DNA of 38,393 nucleotides from a virus, in the IMG/VR virus record IMGVR_UViG_3300020472_000071, positions 1 through 38,393 of that record; one strand, written 5' to 3'. The notes below the pieces were generated by a model. That model was given only the letters and a program-made list of their open reading frames with translations, had not been told where the DNA came from and did no database searches. Positions within the stretch are counted from its first letter, which is position 1, and every line of letters begins with the position of its first letter. Positions 22,843 through 27,567 of the stretch are shown in pieces. Position numbers and translations under genes: made by a program.

Positions 22843-22989
22843 ATGTCAGTCGCTGCCCACGAGTCAATTCTTGAGACCTGCTATGAAGAGGTCATTCAAG
22901 AAGCAACCGACACAGGGGACATTGCAATGATGAATTCAGATGATATCGAGTTCGCAGTCCGTCAAAGGTTTGAGGCACTGTGCCAGTAA
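22843..22989 (+). CDS. 48-residue acidic unknown protein
   Basis: M-S-V-A-A-H-E-S-I-L-E-T-C-Y-E-E-V-I, ending V-R-Q-R-F-E-A-L-C-Q. Helical and acidic. It has its own -10 element and its own terminator. The start resembles small cyanophage proteins I have seen, function unknown. Confidence 0.6.
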   Translation: MSVAAHESILETCYEEVIQEATDTGDIAMMNSDDIEFAVRQRFEALCQ

Positions 22990-23002
22990 ACAAACCTACA
23001 CA

Positions 23003-23028
23003 AGACCCCTTCACAGGGGTCTTTTTTT
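23003..23028 (+). terminator. Intrinsic terminator
   Basis: AGACCCCT, loop TCAC, AGGGGTCT, then seven T. Strong eight-base stem. Confidence 0.92.
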
Positions 23029-23032
23029 ATGC

Positions 23033-23038
23033 CATACT
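23033..23038 (+). promoter_or_regulatory. Promoter -10 element after terminator
   Basis: CATACT five bases past the T-run. With a start near 23045, the ATG at 23029 cannot be used and ATG 23065 is the gene start. Confidence 0.5.
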
Positions 23039-23064
23039 TAAGGAGTTCCAAACAAATCCACTTC

Positions 23065-23415
23065 ATGCGTAAGATTGAAAGACAAATGCAAAACGCCATC
23101 TGCTCACTCAGCAACGGCGATGCGTGGAAATCTTCAAACACACGGGTTGAGAAGGATGACGAGGGCAACACCTCAATCTACCTTCACAACAATAGAATTG
23201 GTTACGTGACCTCGTTTGGTGATATCACATTATCATCATGCGGGTGGGACACAGTAACAACCAAGTCAAGACTGAACGCCATTCTAGACACATTCTTACA
23301 CGGTGTGCATGTATGGCAAAAGAATTTCACTTGGTACATTGGCAACACGGGCAACTGCTCGGCATCGGTAGCAAATGCAGACCTGTTTTTTGACGGGTAC
23401 ACTATCGAGCGATAA
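23065..23415 (+). CDS. Unknown soluble protein
   Basis: 116 residues from ATG 23065 (M-R-K-I-E-R-Q-M-Q-N-A-I). The middle has R-V-E-K-D-D-E-G-N-T-S-I-Y-L-H-N-N-R-I-G-Y-V, beta-rich, followed by T-K-S-R-L-N-A-I-L-D and W-Q-K-N-F-T-W-Y. Well-formed domain with better codon mix than its neighbours, but no family identified. Confidence 0.65.
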   Translation: MRKIERQMQNAICSLSNGDAWKSSNTRVEKDDEGNTSIYLHNNRIGYVTSFGDITLSSCGWDTVTTKSRLNAILDTFLHGVHVWQKNFTWYIGNTGNCSASVANADLFFDGYTIER

Positions 23416-23420
23416 CGTGA

Positions 23421-23447
23421 TATAATGGGGTCTCTGACCCCTTTTTT
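23421..23447 (+). promoter_or_regulatory. Promoter overlapping a terminator
   Basis: TATAAT at 23421-23426 abuts GGGGTC-TCT-GACCCC (23427-23441) and six T. The hairpin would end upstream transcripts; transcription from the -10 should start near 23433, inside or just past the left arm, and so escape it. Confidence 0.7.
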
Positions 23448-23475
23448 CTTTACCCTTACTAACCACAATTTAATC

Positions 23476-23616
23476 ATGCGTTACATTGCGTCTTATTGTA
23501 ATGAGTCGCAGTTGCCCCTCTTTGTGTTCTTAATTGTTAAGAAGGCATTGAAACTGCTCGATTCATGTTATAATATAGATCACACATTGCTAGAGGATGA
23601 TCATGGAATGGGATGA
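23476..23616 (+). CDS. 46-residue unknown protein
   Basis: M-R-Y-I-A-S-Y-C-N-E-S-Q-L-P-L-F-V-F-L-I-V-K-K-A. A short hydrophobic part, then an acidic tail (L-L-E-D-D-H-G-M-G). ATG 23476 chosen because the longer frame (23425) begins within the promoter. Overlaps the next gene by 14 bases. Confidence 0.55.
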   Translation: MRYIASYCNESQLPLFVFLIVKKALKLLDSCYNIDHTLLEDDHGMG

Positions 23617-23728
23617 ATACGTTAAGGAAGAGTTAAAGTATTATGACGATCATCCCGAAGAGGATGACCCAAGTCTAGAGGCACACACCAACGATTGCGT
23701 CAGTCTTGAGATTTGTTACATGGATTAA
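23603..23728 (+). CDS. 41-residue very acidic protein
   Basis: M-E-W-D-E-Y-V-K-E-E-L-K-Y-Y-D-D-H-P-E-E-D-D; about one third Asp/Glu. Could mimic nucleic acid, as several phage anti-host proteins do, but this rests on charge only. AGAGGATGA lies just before the ATG. Confidence 0.55.
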   Translation: MEWDEYVKEELKYYDDHPEEDDPSLEAHTNDCVSLEICYMD

Positions 23729-23733
23729 ACCAC

Positions 23734-23747
23734 TTGACAAACTGTCA
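23734..23747 (+). promoter_or_regulatory. Palindromic TGACA-AAC-TGTCA element
   Basis: Contains TTGACA but sits 39 bases from the next -10, too far for a -35. Shares TTGACAAACTG with the site at 22118. Confidence 0.4.
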
Positions 23748-23751
23748 CACC

Positions 23752-23774
23752 AAACCCCCATTTGGGGGTTTTTT
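23752..23774 (+). terminator. Intrinsic terminator
   Basis: AAACCCCC, loop ATTT, GGGGGTTT and further T. Eight-base stem. Confidence 0.92.
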
Positions 23775-23778
23775 AGTC

Positions 23779-23784
23779 TATATT
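23779..23784 (+). promoter_or_regulatory. Promoter -10 element after terminator
   Basis: TATATT five bases past the terminator. Start expected near 23791, exactly where the structured leader begins. Confidence 0.5.
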
Positions 23785-23790
23785 AGAAGA

Positions 23791-23834
23791 GTGGAAGGGA
23801 TGGGCATCCCATAAGCAACTGCTATCACTTCCAC
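23791..23834 (+). ncRNA. Structured 5' leader RNA, three-helix fold
   Basis: Outer stem GTGGAAG (23791-23797) with CTTCCAC (23828-23834) encloses two hairpins: GGGATG-GG-CATCCC (23797-23810) and AGCA-AC-TGCT (about 23814-23823). The shared base at 23797 means outer or inner stem loses one pair. It begins at the predicted transcription start and ends 22 bases before ATG 23857. I do not recognise a known riboswitch family. Confidence 0.45.
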
Positions 23835-23856
23835 TTCAACCAAATTTCATTACTAA

Positions 23857-24024
23857 ATGTCTGAAACCATTCGCACACTAAGTATCACCGAAGCAGAAGA
23901 AACTGCACTCGTTGAAATAATAAGATACTTCAACGATATGGGTTTACCTGAGAATGTTAACAACGAGGATTACAACACTTTAACTGATAAAGTTTGTGAA
24001 CCTGCCTTCTGGGAGTATAACTAA
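23857..24024 (+). CDS. 55-residue acidic unknown protein
   Basis: M-S-E-T-I-R-T-L-S-I-T-E-A-E-E-T-A-L-V-E-I-I-R-Y-F-N, then N-N-E-D-Y-N-T-L. Helical, acidic. Preceded by a structured leader and terminated by a hairpin that includes its own stop codon. Confidence 0.6.
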   Translation: MSETIRTLSITEAEETALVEIIRYFNDMGLPENVNNEDYNTLTDKVCEPAFWEYN

Positions 24025-24038
24025 TACTCCCCTTTTTT
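24011..24038 (+). terminator. Intrinsic terminator spanning a stop codon
   Basis: GGGAGTAT (24011-24018) pairs with ATACTCCC (24024-24031); TAA 24022-24024 lies at the loop. Six T follow. Confidence 0.88.
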
Positions 24039-24063
24039 CTGTCCTTAATTAACAACAACTATC

Positions 24064-24273
24064 ATGGTACAAAGTGAATACTTCGGACGAACATTCTGGT
24101 TCGGTAAGAAGAATCAATTGAAATCTGCACCAACATTTGTTGATAATAGTGTGGATTATTCCAATTGGGATTATGTTAGCAACTGGGACGATTGGGAGGG
24201 AGTTAGTTACTACGAACTCTTTAACATTGTCTCTGAATTAGTAACACAAAAGGAGGCGCAATCTCATGCCTAA
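24064..24273 (+). CDS. Unknown Trp-rich protein
   Basis: 69 residues; cluster of aromatic and acidic residues in the middle (Y-S-N-W-D-Y-V-S-N-W-D-D-W-E-G-V). No clear -10 between the terminator at 24011-24038 and its ATG; leader ends in ACAACAACTATC. Overlaps the next gene by eight bases. Confidence 0.6.
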   Translation: MVQSEYFGRTFWFGKKNQLKSAPTFVDNSVDYSNWDYVSNWDDWEGVSYYELFNIVSELVTQKEAQSHA

Positions 24274-24568
24274 GTACAATTTAACAAATGAACAGTTGTA
24301 TGACATTAAGGAGGCATATTGTGAATTGATTTGTGATAGTATGGATTACAAATCTATGGAGCAGTTTGTATTTCAAACTCTAATGTCTGATTATGAAAAT
24401 TATAATCAAGACGACATATTTGATGAGATTGAACTAACAATGTGTGATGTCGTATTACAAGAACTAATTGATAACTTAGAGGACGTTGCAGTTGTTGATA
24501 ACAATACAACTACAGTTTACTCACTAGATGATAACGAGACCATCACATTTCCAATTCACTCAAAATAG
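24266..24568 (+). CDS. Acidic unknown protein with strong ribosome site
   Basis: 100 residues, acidic (Y-N-Q-D-D-I-F-D-E-I-E ... L-I-D-N-L-E-D-V). An unusually good ribosome site, AAAGGAGG, lies 9 bases before ATG 24266, inside the previous gene, when most genes here have none visible. No family recognised. Confidence 0.6.
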   Translation: MPKYNLTNEQLYDIKEAYCELICDSMDYKSMEQFVFQTLMSDYENYNQDDIFDEIELTMCDVVLQELIDNLEDVAVVDNNTTTVYSLDDNETITFPIHSK

Positions 24569-24585
24569 AGTATTTTTGTACTATC

Positions 24586-24609
24586 GGGTCAGCTGACATT
24601 TTTTGACCC
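24586..24609 (+). terminator. Possible terminator or palindrome
   Basis: GGGTCA (24586-24591) pairs with TGACCC (24604-24609); inside it GTCAGCTGAC (24588-24597) is self-complementary and followed by six T. Either fold is possible, so the function is uncertain. Confidence 0.4.
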
Positions 24610-24633
24610 ACCCGTCAACCCAACCAATTCACA

Positions 24634-24641
24634 AACTGTCC
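24634..24641 (+). promoter_or_regulatory. AACTGTCC half-site
   Basis: Exact complement of the GGACAGTT half-site at 22112, 22532 and 22739, within ATTCACAAACTGTCCC. Confidence 0.3.
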
Positions 24642-24672
24642 CAACCTATGATGATTTTCCTCGCTGCTTTGC

Positions 24673-24678
24673 TATACT
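24673..24678 (+). promoter_or_regulatory. Promoter -10 element
   Basis: TATACT, no clear -35. Start expected near 24685, 17 bases before ATG 24702. Confidence 0.4.
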
Positions 24679-24701
24679 GTGTATGTACTCAAGCAAATCT
24701 C

Positions 24702-25007
24702 ATGCAACGTTTAGAACTCATTATGGGTCGTGACATTCCCGACAGTGGCACAGTTACTGACTACATGATGAATGATTTCATACGCAAGGAGATCATGCCA
24801 CATTTCGAGTATGGCACTTTCATAGATGGCGAAGGTCTCTGGAAGGGGTGCCTAGAGCAAACCAAGATTTTCTATCTTGAGGTTGCTGACTCTGAGGTTG
24901 ATGAGCACATGCTGAGTTTGAACTGTATCGCTGCGGCGTATAAGAAACAGTTCAGGCAAGACAGTGTTCTAATCTCACAAGTACAAACCAACGCCATTTT
25001 TAACTGA
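24702..25007 (+). CDS. Unknown soluble protein
   Basis: 101 residues from ATG 24702 (M-Q-R-L-E-L-I-M-G-R-D-I-P-D-S-G), chosen because a -10 element lies just upstream. The frame is open back to 24603, and starts at 24648 or 24651 would add a hydrophobic M-M-I-F-L-A-A-L-L-Y-C, which would read as a signal or lipoprotein-type leader. Both versions remain possible. The main part (D-E-H-M-L-S-L-N-C-I-A-A-A-Y-K-K) matches no family I know. Confidence 0.55.
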   Translation: MQRLELIMGRDIPDSGTVTDYMMNDFIRKEIMPHFEYGTFIDGEGLWKGCLEQTKIFYLEVADSEVDEHMLSLNCIAAAYKKQFRQDSVLISQVQTNAIFN

Positions 25008-25138
25008 TGACCATTCGTTATTGGACACCCGACGACCAACGCAACGCAAGGAAGATTTCATTCTCATCCCGTGCTAAGGCGTTGGACATGCTAGCATTCT
25101 ATCAAGGTGCTGGCATCAGATGTGAACTCTGTTACTAA
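25007..25138 (+). CDS. 43-residue basic unknown protein
   Basis: M-T-I-R-Y-W-T-P-D-D-Q-R-N-A-R-K-I-S-F-S-S-R-A-K, ending C-E-L-C-Y. Basic, helical. The ATG overlaps the previous stop (TGATG), so translation is coupled. Confidence 0.5.
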   Translation: MTIRYWTPDDQRNARKISFSSRAKALDMLAFYQGAGIRCELCY

Positions 25139-25163
25139 GTGTAACGATTTTATGGGGTTGGCA

Positions 25164-25191
25164 TTGCTGACCCCGCCTCACCCTCTATAAT
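25164..25191 (+). promoter_or_regulatory. Sigma70-like promoter
   Basis: TTGCTG, 16 bases, TATAAT. Transcription would start near 25198, the first base of the next ATG. Confidence 0.5.
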
Positions 25192-25197
25192 AAGAGT

Positions 25198-25392
25198 ATG
25201 AAAAACATCTTCGTCACCAACGCCGCTGCTCGCCGTGACCCTGCCGTCATCGCAGCAATGGCATCAATCCTGAATCAAATGACCCAAGAACACGAGCGTC
25301 ATGCATCAGGAATTCAACCCGAAACCCGTGAGGTGTCGCCAGTGAATTTCTTACAAGACGTGCTAGATGACTTGGGTGATCCACGATTCTAA
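25198..25392 (+). CDS. 64-residue unknown protein, possibly leaderless
   Basis: M-K-N-I-F-V-T-N-A-A-A-R-R-D-P-A-V-I-A-A-M, then L-N-Q-M-T-Q-E-H-E-R-H and an acidic end. The -10 element stops six bases before this ATG, leaving no room for a leader. The next in-frame ATG is at 25258, which would remove the first 20 residues. The strong terminator at 25406 closes the unit. Confidence 0.55.
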   Translation: MKNIFVTNAAARRDPAVIAAMASILNQMTQEHERHASGIQPETREVSPVNFLQDVLDDLGDPRF

Positions 25393-25405
25393 CACAAGCA
25401 CTCAC

Positions 25406-25433
25406 ACCCTGTCCAGTTCGACAGGGTTTTTTT
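25406..25433 (+). terminator. Intrinsic terminator
   Basis: ACCCTGTC, loop CAGTTC, GACAGGGT, seven T. End of the early-type array. Confidence 0.92.
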
Positions 25434-25441
25434 GTGATCGT

Positions 25442-25464
25442 GCGCCCCCCGCCCCCGCCGAGCG
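25442..25464. other. Isolated G+C-only tract
   Basis: A 23-base stretch with a single A or T (A at 25461), mostly C on this strand, in otherwise AT-rich DNA. It lies between the terminator above and the late-type promoter at 25509. Function unknown; it does not fold into a good hairpin by itself. Confidence 0.6.
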
Positions 25465-25508
25465 AAAAAAGTACCGTCTATCTAACCTACAAACGTTTCC
25501 CAGAGCGT

Positions 25509-25516
25509 GATAAATA
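25509..25516 (+). promoter_or_regulatory. Late promoter candidate
   Basis: GATAAATA, seven of eight to TATAAATA, 78 bases before ATG 25594. It is well placed to start the second structural block. An 8-base inverted repeat (25534-25541 with 25549-25556) lies in the leader. Confidence 0.5.
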
Positions 25517-25593
25517 TAATTACAAAATTAAAATTTCAAAACCATAATTTTTGAAAAAATTTTCCAGCAAAAAATTCCCCCAAAAAGTTTATC

Positions 25594-25890
25594 ATGGCAT
25601 ATAGAGAACTAAGTAGATTTGAAAAGGTTGCGAGGTGGTTTAATCAACGAAGGATCGGAACTGCGATGCTGCATAAAAGGCAGATCAGATGGTTTCAGAA
25701 GACAACTGGGTTATCAAATTATCAAATACAGTGGGTAGCATTCCTAGAGGGTGTTATTCTAACAGGAATTGTGCTATACTTAATTGATCCAGAGTTGCTG
25801 GTGAAAATCAAGACTGATGGAAAGATACTGACAGAATTTGTCACTGAAAAAACTACAGAAATTATTAATTATGGCAAGAGTTACTACTAG
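25594..25890 (+). CDS. Small single-span membrane protein
   Basis: 98 residues. A basic N-terminal half (R-R-I-G-T-A-M-L-H-K-R-Q-I-R-W-F-Q-K) and one membrane helix at about residues 48-63 (A-F-L-E-G-V-I-L-T-G-I-V-L-Y-L-I), then a charged tail. First gene after the late promoter candidate. No family recognised. Confidence 0.65.
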   Translation: MAYRELSRFEKVARWFNQRRIGTAMLHKRQIRWFQKTTGLSNYQIQWVAFLEGVILTGIVLYLIDPELLVKIKTDGKILTEFVTEKTTEIINYGKSYY

Positions 25891-26104
25891 TGAAGTCCTG
25901 ATGCAGTTGATGCAATTGCAAAGCAGGGTAAGCGACATGGAAAGACAGATTGATCGCCGTATAAGTCACTTAGAGAAAAGATTCGACCAGTTCGAATTGG
26001 ACTCTAGGTTTAAGAAGGATCCTATAAATGATTCCCTATCAGACTTACCAGGTATGTCAGGTGGAAAACCAGTGTCAAGTTTCGGTAAGGGTATGGGATT
26101 ATGA
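25871..26104 (+). CDS. Small coiled-coil protein
   Basis: 77 residues from ATG 25871 (M-A-R-V-T-T-S-E-V-L-M-Q-L-M-Q-L). Heptads run through S-R-V-S-D-M-E-R-Q-I-D-R-R-I-S-H-L-E-K-R-F; the C-terminus is Gly/Ser-rich (S-G-G-K-P-V-S-S-F-G-K-G-M-G-L). Overlaps both neighbours (20 and four bases). Position in the baseplate block suggests a minor tail or assembly protein. Confidence 0.6.
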   Translation: MARVTTSEVLMQLMQLQSRVSDMERQIDRRISHLEKRFDQFELDSRFKKDPINDSLSDLPGMSGGKPVSSFGKGMGL

Positions 26105-26373
26105 CCAAAGAGGATCGTAACTATTATGAAAAAGCATTGGAGGACTTCGATCACTTTTGTGATGAGTTCGAAAATGCCGCCAATAAACGTTTTCAAGGTA
26201 TAGATGATGACAGCAGACAACCAATTGACAATGCAGAAGTTGAACGAGTCACTCCAGTTGTTGTTCAAGAGATTGACGATATTGGAGGAGAGGGTTTCGA
26301 ATTTAGAGAACCCCCAGTTAATGTACAAGCCACCACAGTCAGAGACATATCTGAAACTGGATCAGACTCTTGA
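26101..26373 (+). CDS. Acidic unknown protein, overlapped by the next gene
   Basis: 90 residues, acidic (D-F-D-H-F-C-D-E-F-E-N-A ... Q-E-I-D-D-I-G-G-E-G-F-E-F-R-E). Coupled to the previous gene by ATGA. Its last 170 bases also lie within the frame starting at 26204. The first third looks the most typical of coding sequence. Confidence 0.5.
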   Translation: MTKEDRNYYEKALEDFDHFCDEFENAANKRFQGIDDDSRQPIDNAEVERVTPVVVQEIDDIGGEGFEFREPPVNVQATTVRDISETGSDS

Positions 26374-26422
26374 TGACATTTATAAGAAGATTGATATATT
26401 AGGGAGGTATACTGGTGGATGA
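26204..26422 (+). CDS. Small coiled-coil protein in an alternative frame
   Basis: 72 residues, +1 frame relative to the gene at 26101. Clear heptads: L-N-E-S-L-Q-L-L-F-K-R-L-T-I-L-E-E-R-V-S, then L-D-Q-T-L-D-D-I-Y-K-K-I-D-I-L. The pattern is too regular for a random frame and recalls the coiled-coil protein at 25871. Its end overlaps the next small gene by eight bases. Confidence 0.5.
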   Translation: MMTADNQLTMQKLNESLQLLFKRLTILEERVSNLENPQLMYKPPQSETYLKLDQTLDDIYKKIDILGRYTGG

Positions 26423-26558
26423 TATTATGTACAGAGATATTATGTTTATACATGACATTATATCGATAAACACTCTACATCTTTCTATAGGTAAATATGT
26501 TGAGAGTGTACAAATAGCATTGGAGAAACAGGATGCCAGCAGCAGCGACAAAGGATAG
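26415..26558 (+). CDS. 47-residue unknown protein, GTG start
   Basis: GTG 26415 preceded by AGGGAGG (ribosome site, 6-8 bases before). Sequence begins M-D-D-I-M-Y-R-D-I-M-F-I-H-D-I-I-S-I-N-T and ends K-Q-D-A-S-S-S-D-K-G, overlapping the PAAR gene by 26 bases. ATG 26427 is an alternative start. Confidence 0.5.
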   Translation: MDDIMYRDIMFIHDIISINTLHLSIGKYVESVQIALEKQDASSSDKG

Positions 26559-26838
26559 TCAAGTAAGTACTGGACATGGTTGTACTGCAACCACCACTAT
26601 CCTAGATGGTGATGAATCTGTGATGATTGGTGGGAAGATGGCAGCAGTGCAAGGTTCTAACCTGACTACACATACAGCACCTGCTGGTGATAAGTGTTTG
26701 CCACATGCTACGAAAGTAACAGAAGGGTCATCAAAAGTCGAGGTAAATGGAAAACCACTTGCCCGTGTTAATGATGGTGTTTCATGTAGTGGTGCTGGCA
26801 AGATTACATCTGGCGAAAGCACCGTAGTTGTCGGTTAG
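26533..26838 (+). CDS. PAAR-domain tail-spike tip protein
   Basis: 101 residues. The whole protein is one PAAR repeat domain: S-T-G-H-G-C, D-G-D-E-S-V-M-I-G-G-K-M-A-A-V, S-S-K-V-E-V-N-G-K-P-L-A-R-V-N-D-G-V-S-C-S-G and S-G-E-S-T-V-V-V-G. His and Cys residues are candidates for the single metal ion at the tip. PAAR proteins sharpen the end of the central spike of contractile tails (T4 gp5.4), where they pierce the host envelope. It lies in the baseplate block, as expected. Confidence 0.9.
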   Translation: MPAAATKDSQVSTGHGCTATTTILDGDESVMIGGKMAAVQGSNLTTHTAPAGDKCLPHATKVTEGSSKVEVNGKPLARVNDGVSCSGAGKITSGESTVVVG

Positions 26839-26856
26839 AAATTTTTGTGCTATAAT
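26828..26856 (+). promoter_or_regulatory. Sigma70-like promoter
   Basis: TTGTCG, 17 bases, TATAAT. The -35 lies in the last codons of the PAAR gene. Start near 26863, 17 bases before ATG 26880. An early-type promoter inside a late block. Confidence 0.5.
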
Positions 26857-26879
26857 ACCATTGATGTTTATTTTGTATT

Positions 26880-27029
26880 ATGGCAATACGTACGTCGGTC
26901 AGTGGTAACGTAGTTACGATTGAACCAAAACCTAAAAAGACCCGTCAAGGTCTTGGGAAACATACTAAGTACTCTGCTACTAGCAGGAACGGTACTAAGA
27001 AACGTTATAGAGGACAGGGGAGAACGTAA
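26880..27029 (+). CDS. 49-residue very basic protein
   Basis: M-A-I-R-T-S-V-S-G-N-V-V-T-I-E-P-K-P-K-K-T-R-Q-G, then K-H-T-K-Y-S-A-T-S-R-N-G-T-K-K-R-Y-R-G-Q-G-R-T. Highly basic with a Gly-rich end; nucleic-acid binding is plausible, for example as a packaged or ribosome-related protein, but unproven. Its last base overlaps the next ATG. Confidence 0.65.
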   Translation: MAIRTSVSGNVVTIEPKPKKTRQGLGKHTKYSATSRNGTKKRYRGQGRT

Positions 27030-27226
27030 TGGAATGGTTTTATAAATTATGGATGGATTTATCGTGGTTTGATGGATTGTTCTTTACTCTATGGATCGTT
27101 GGTCTATATTGGGGTAAGAAACGTTTAGATTTCCACTTTGCTCGTAGAACGCAACATTCTTGGGATAAGAGTGTATATAAGGTTAAACTTGTAGAAGACG
27201 TAAATGTTAATTGGAAAGAACCTTAG
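27029..27226 (+). CDS. Small membrane protein
   Basis: 65 residues: Trp/Phe-rich hydrophobic N-terminus (W-F-D-G-L-F-F-T-L-W-I-V-G-L-Y-W-G) followed by a basic and amphipathic tail (K-K-R-L-D-F-H-F-A-R-R). One-base overlap with the basic protein. No family recognised. Confidence 0.6.
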   Translation: MEWFYKLWMDLSWFDGLFFTLWIVGLYWGKKRLDFHFARRTQHSWDKSVYKVKLVEDVNVNWKEP

Positions 27227-27260
27227 ACCCTAACGCCGAAAATCTCCGAAAAATTTTAAA

Positions 27261-27542
27261 ATGTATCAAGCACTACCAAGTAGACTTCACGTGAAAGACA
27301 GTCCTATCGCAGGGCAGGGTATTTTTGCTTTGGAAGAGATTCCTTCTGGATTTGTTTTGGGTATGTCTCATATAGTTGTAGAGGAGGTCATCTATCGAAC
27401 TCCTCTAGGTGGTTTTATAAACCATAGTGACGATCCAAATTGTGTAAAATGGTGTGAAGAGGATAAGTGGTTCGTTAAAACTTTAAGAAAGATCCACGTA
27501 GGTGAGGAGTTGTCTTTAAAATATACGTTTTATAGCGTCTAA
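27261..27542 (+). CDS. SET-domain protein (putative lysine methyltransferase)
   Basis: 93 residues, essentially just the catalytic SET fold. G-Q-G-I-F-A (18-23) and I-P-S-G match the N-terminal SET motif; F-I-N-H-S-D-D-P-N-C (52-61) matches the N-H-S-x-x-P-N AdoMet-binding knot; I-H-V-G-E-E-L-S-L-K-Y (78-88) matches the G-E-E-L-x-x-x-Y motif with Y88 as catalytic candidate. It is close to the minimum length for a SET domain. Such enzymes methylate protein lysines; the target here is unknown. It lies 25 bases before gene 25, in the baseplate block. Confidence 0.87.
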   Translation: MYQALPSRLHVKDSPIAGQGIFALEEIPSGFVLGMSHIVVEEVIYRTPLGGFINHSDDPNCVKWCEEDKWFVKTLRKIHVGEELSLKYTFYSV

Positions 27543-27560
27543 ATAAGTAGGAATATTCCT
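27538..27560 (+). promoter_or_regulatory. Late-promoter-like site and palindrome before gene 25
   Basis: TCTAAATA (27538-27545) followed by the perfect palindrome AGGAATATTCCT (27549-27560), just before the GTG start at 27568. The AGGAA of the left arm could also serve as a ribosome site, one that pairing would hide. Confidence 0.4.
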
Positions 27561-27567
27561 GCTTGTT

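Noticed and set aside
23734-23739. TTGACA read as a -35 for the -10 at 23779
   Set aside because: Spacing is 39 bases, far beyond the usable range.
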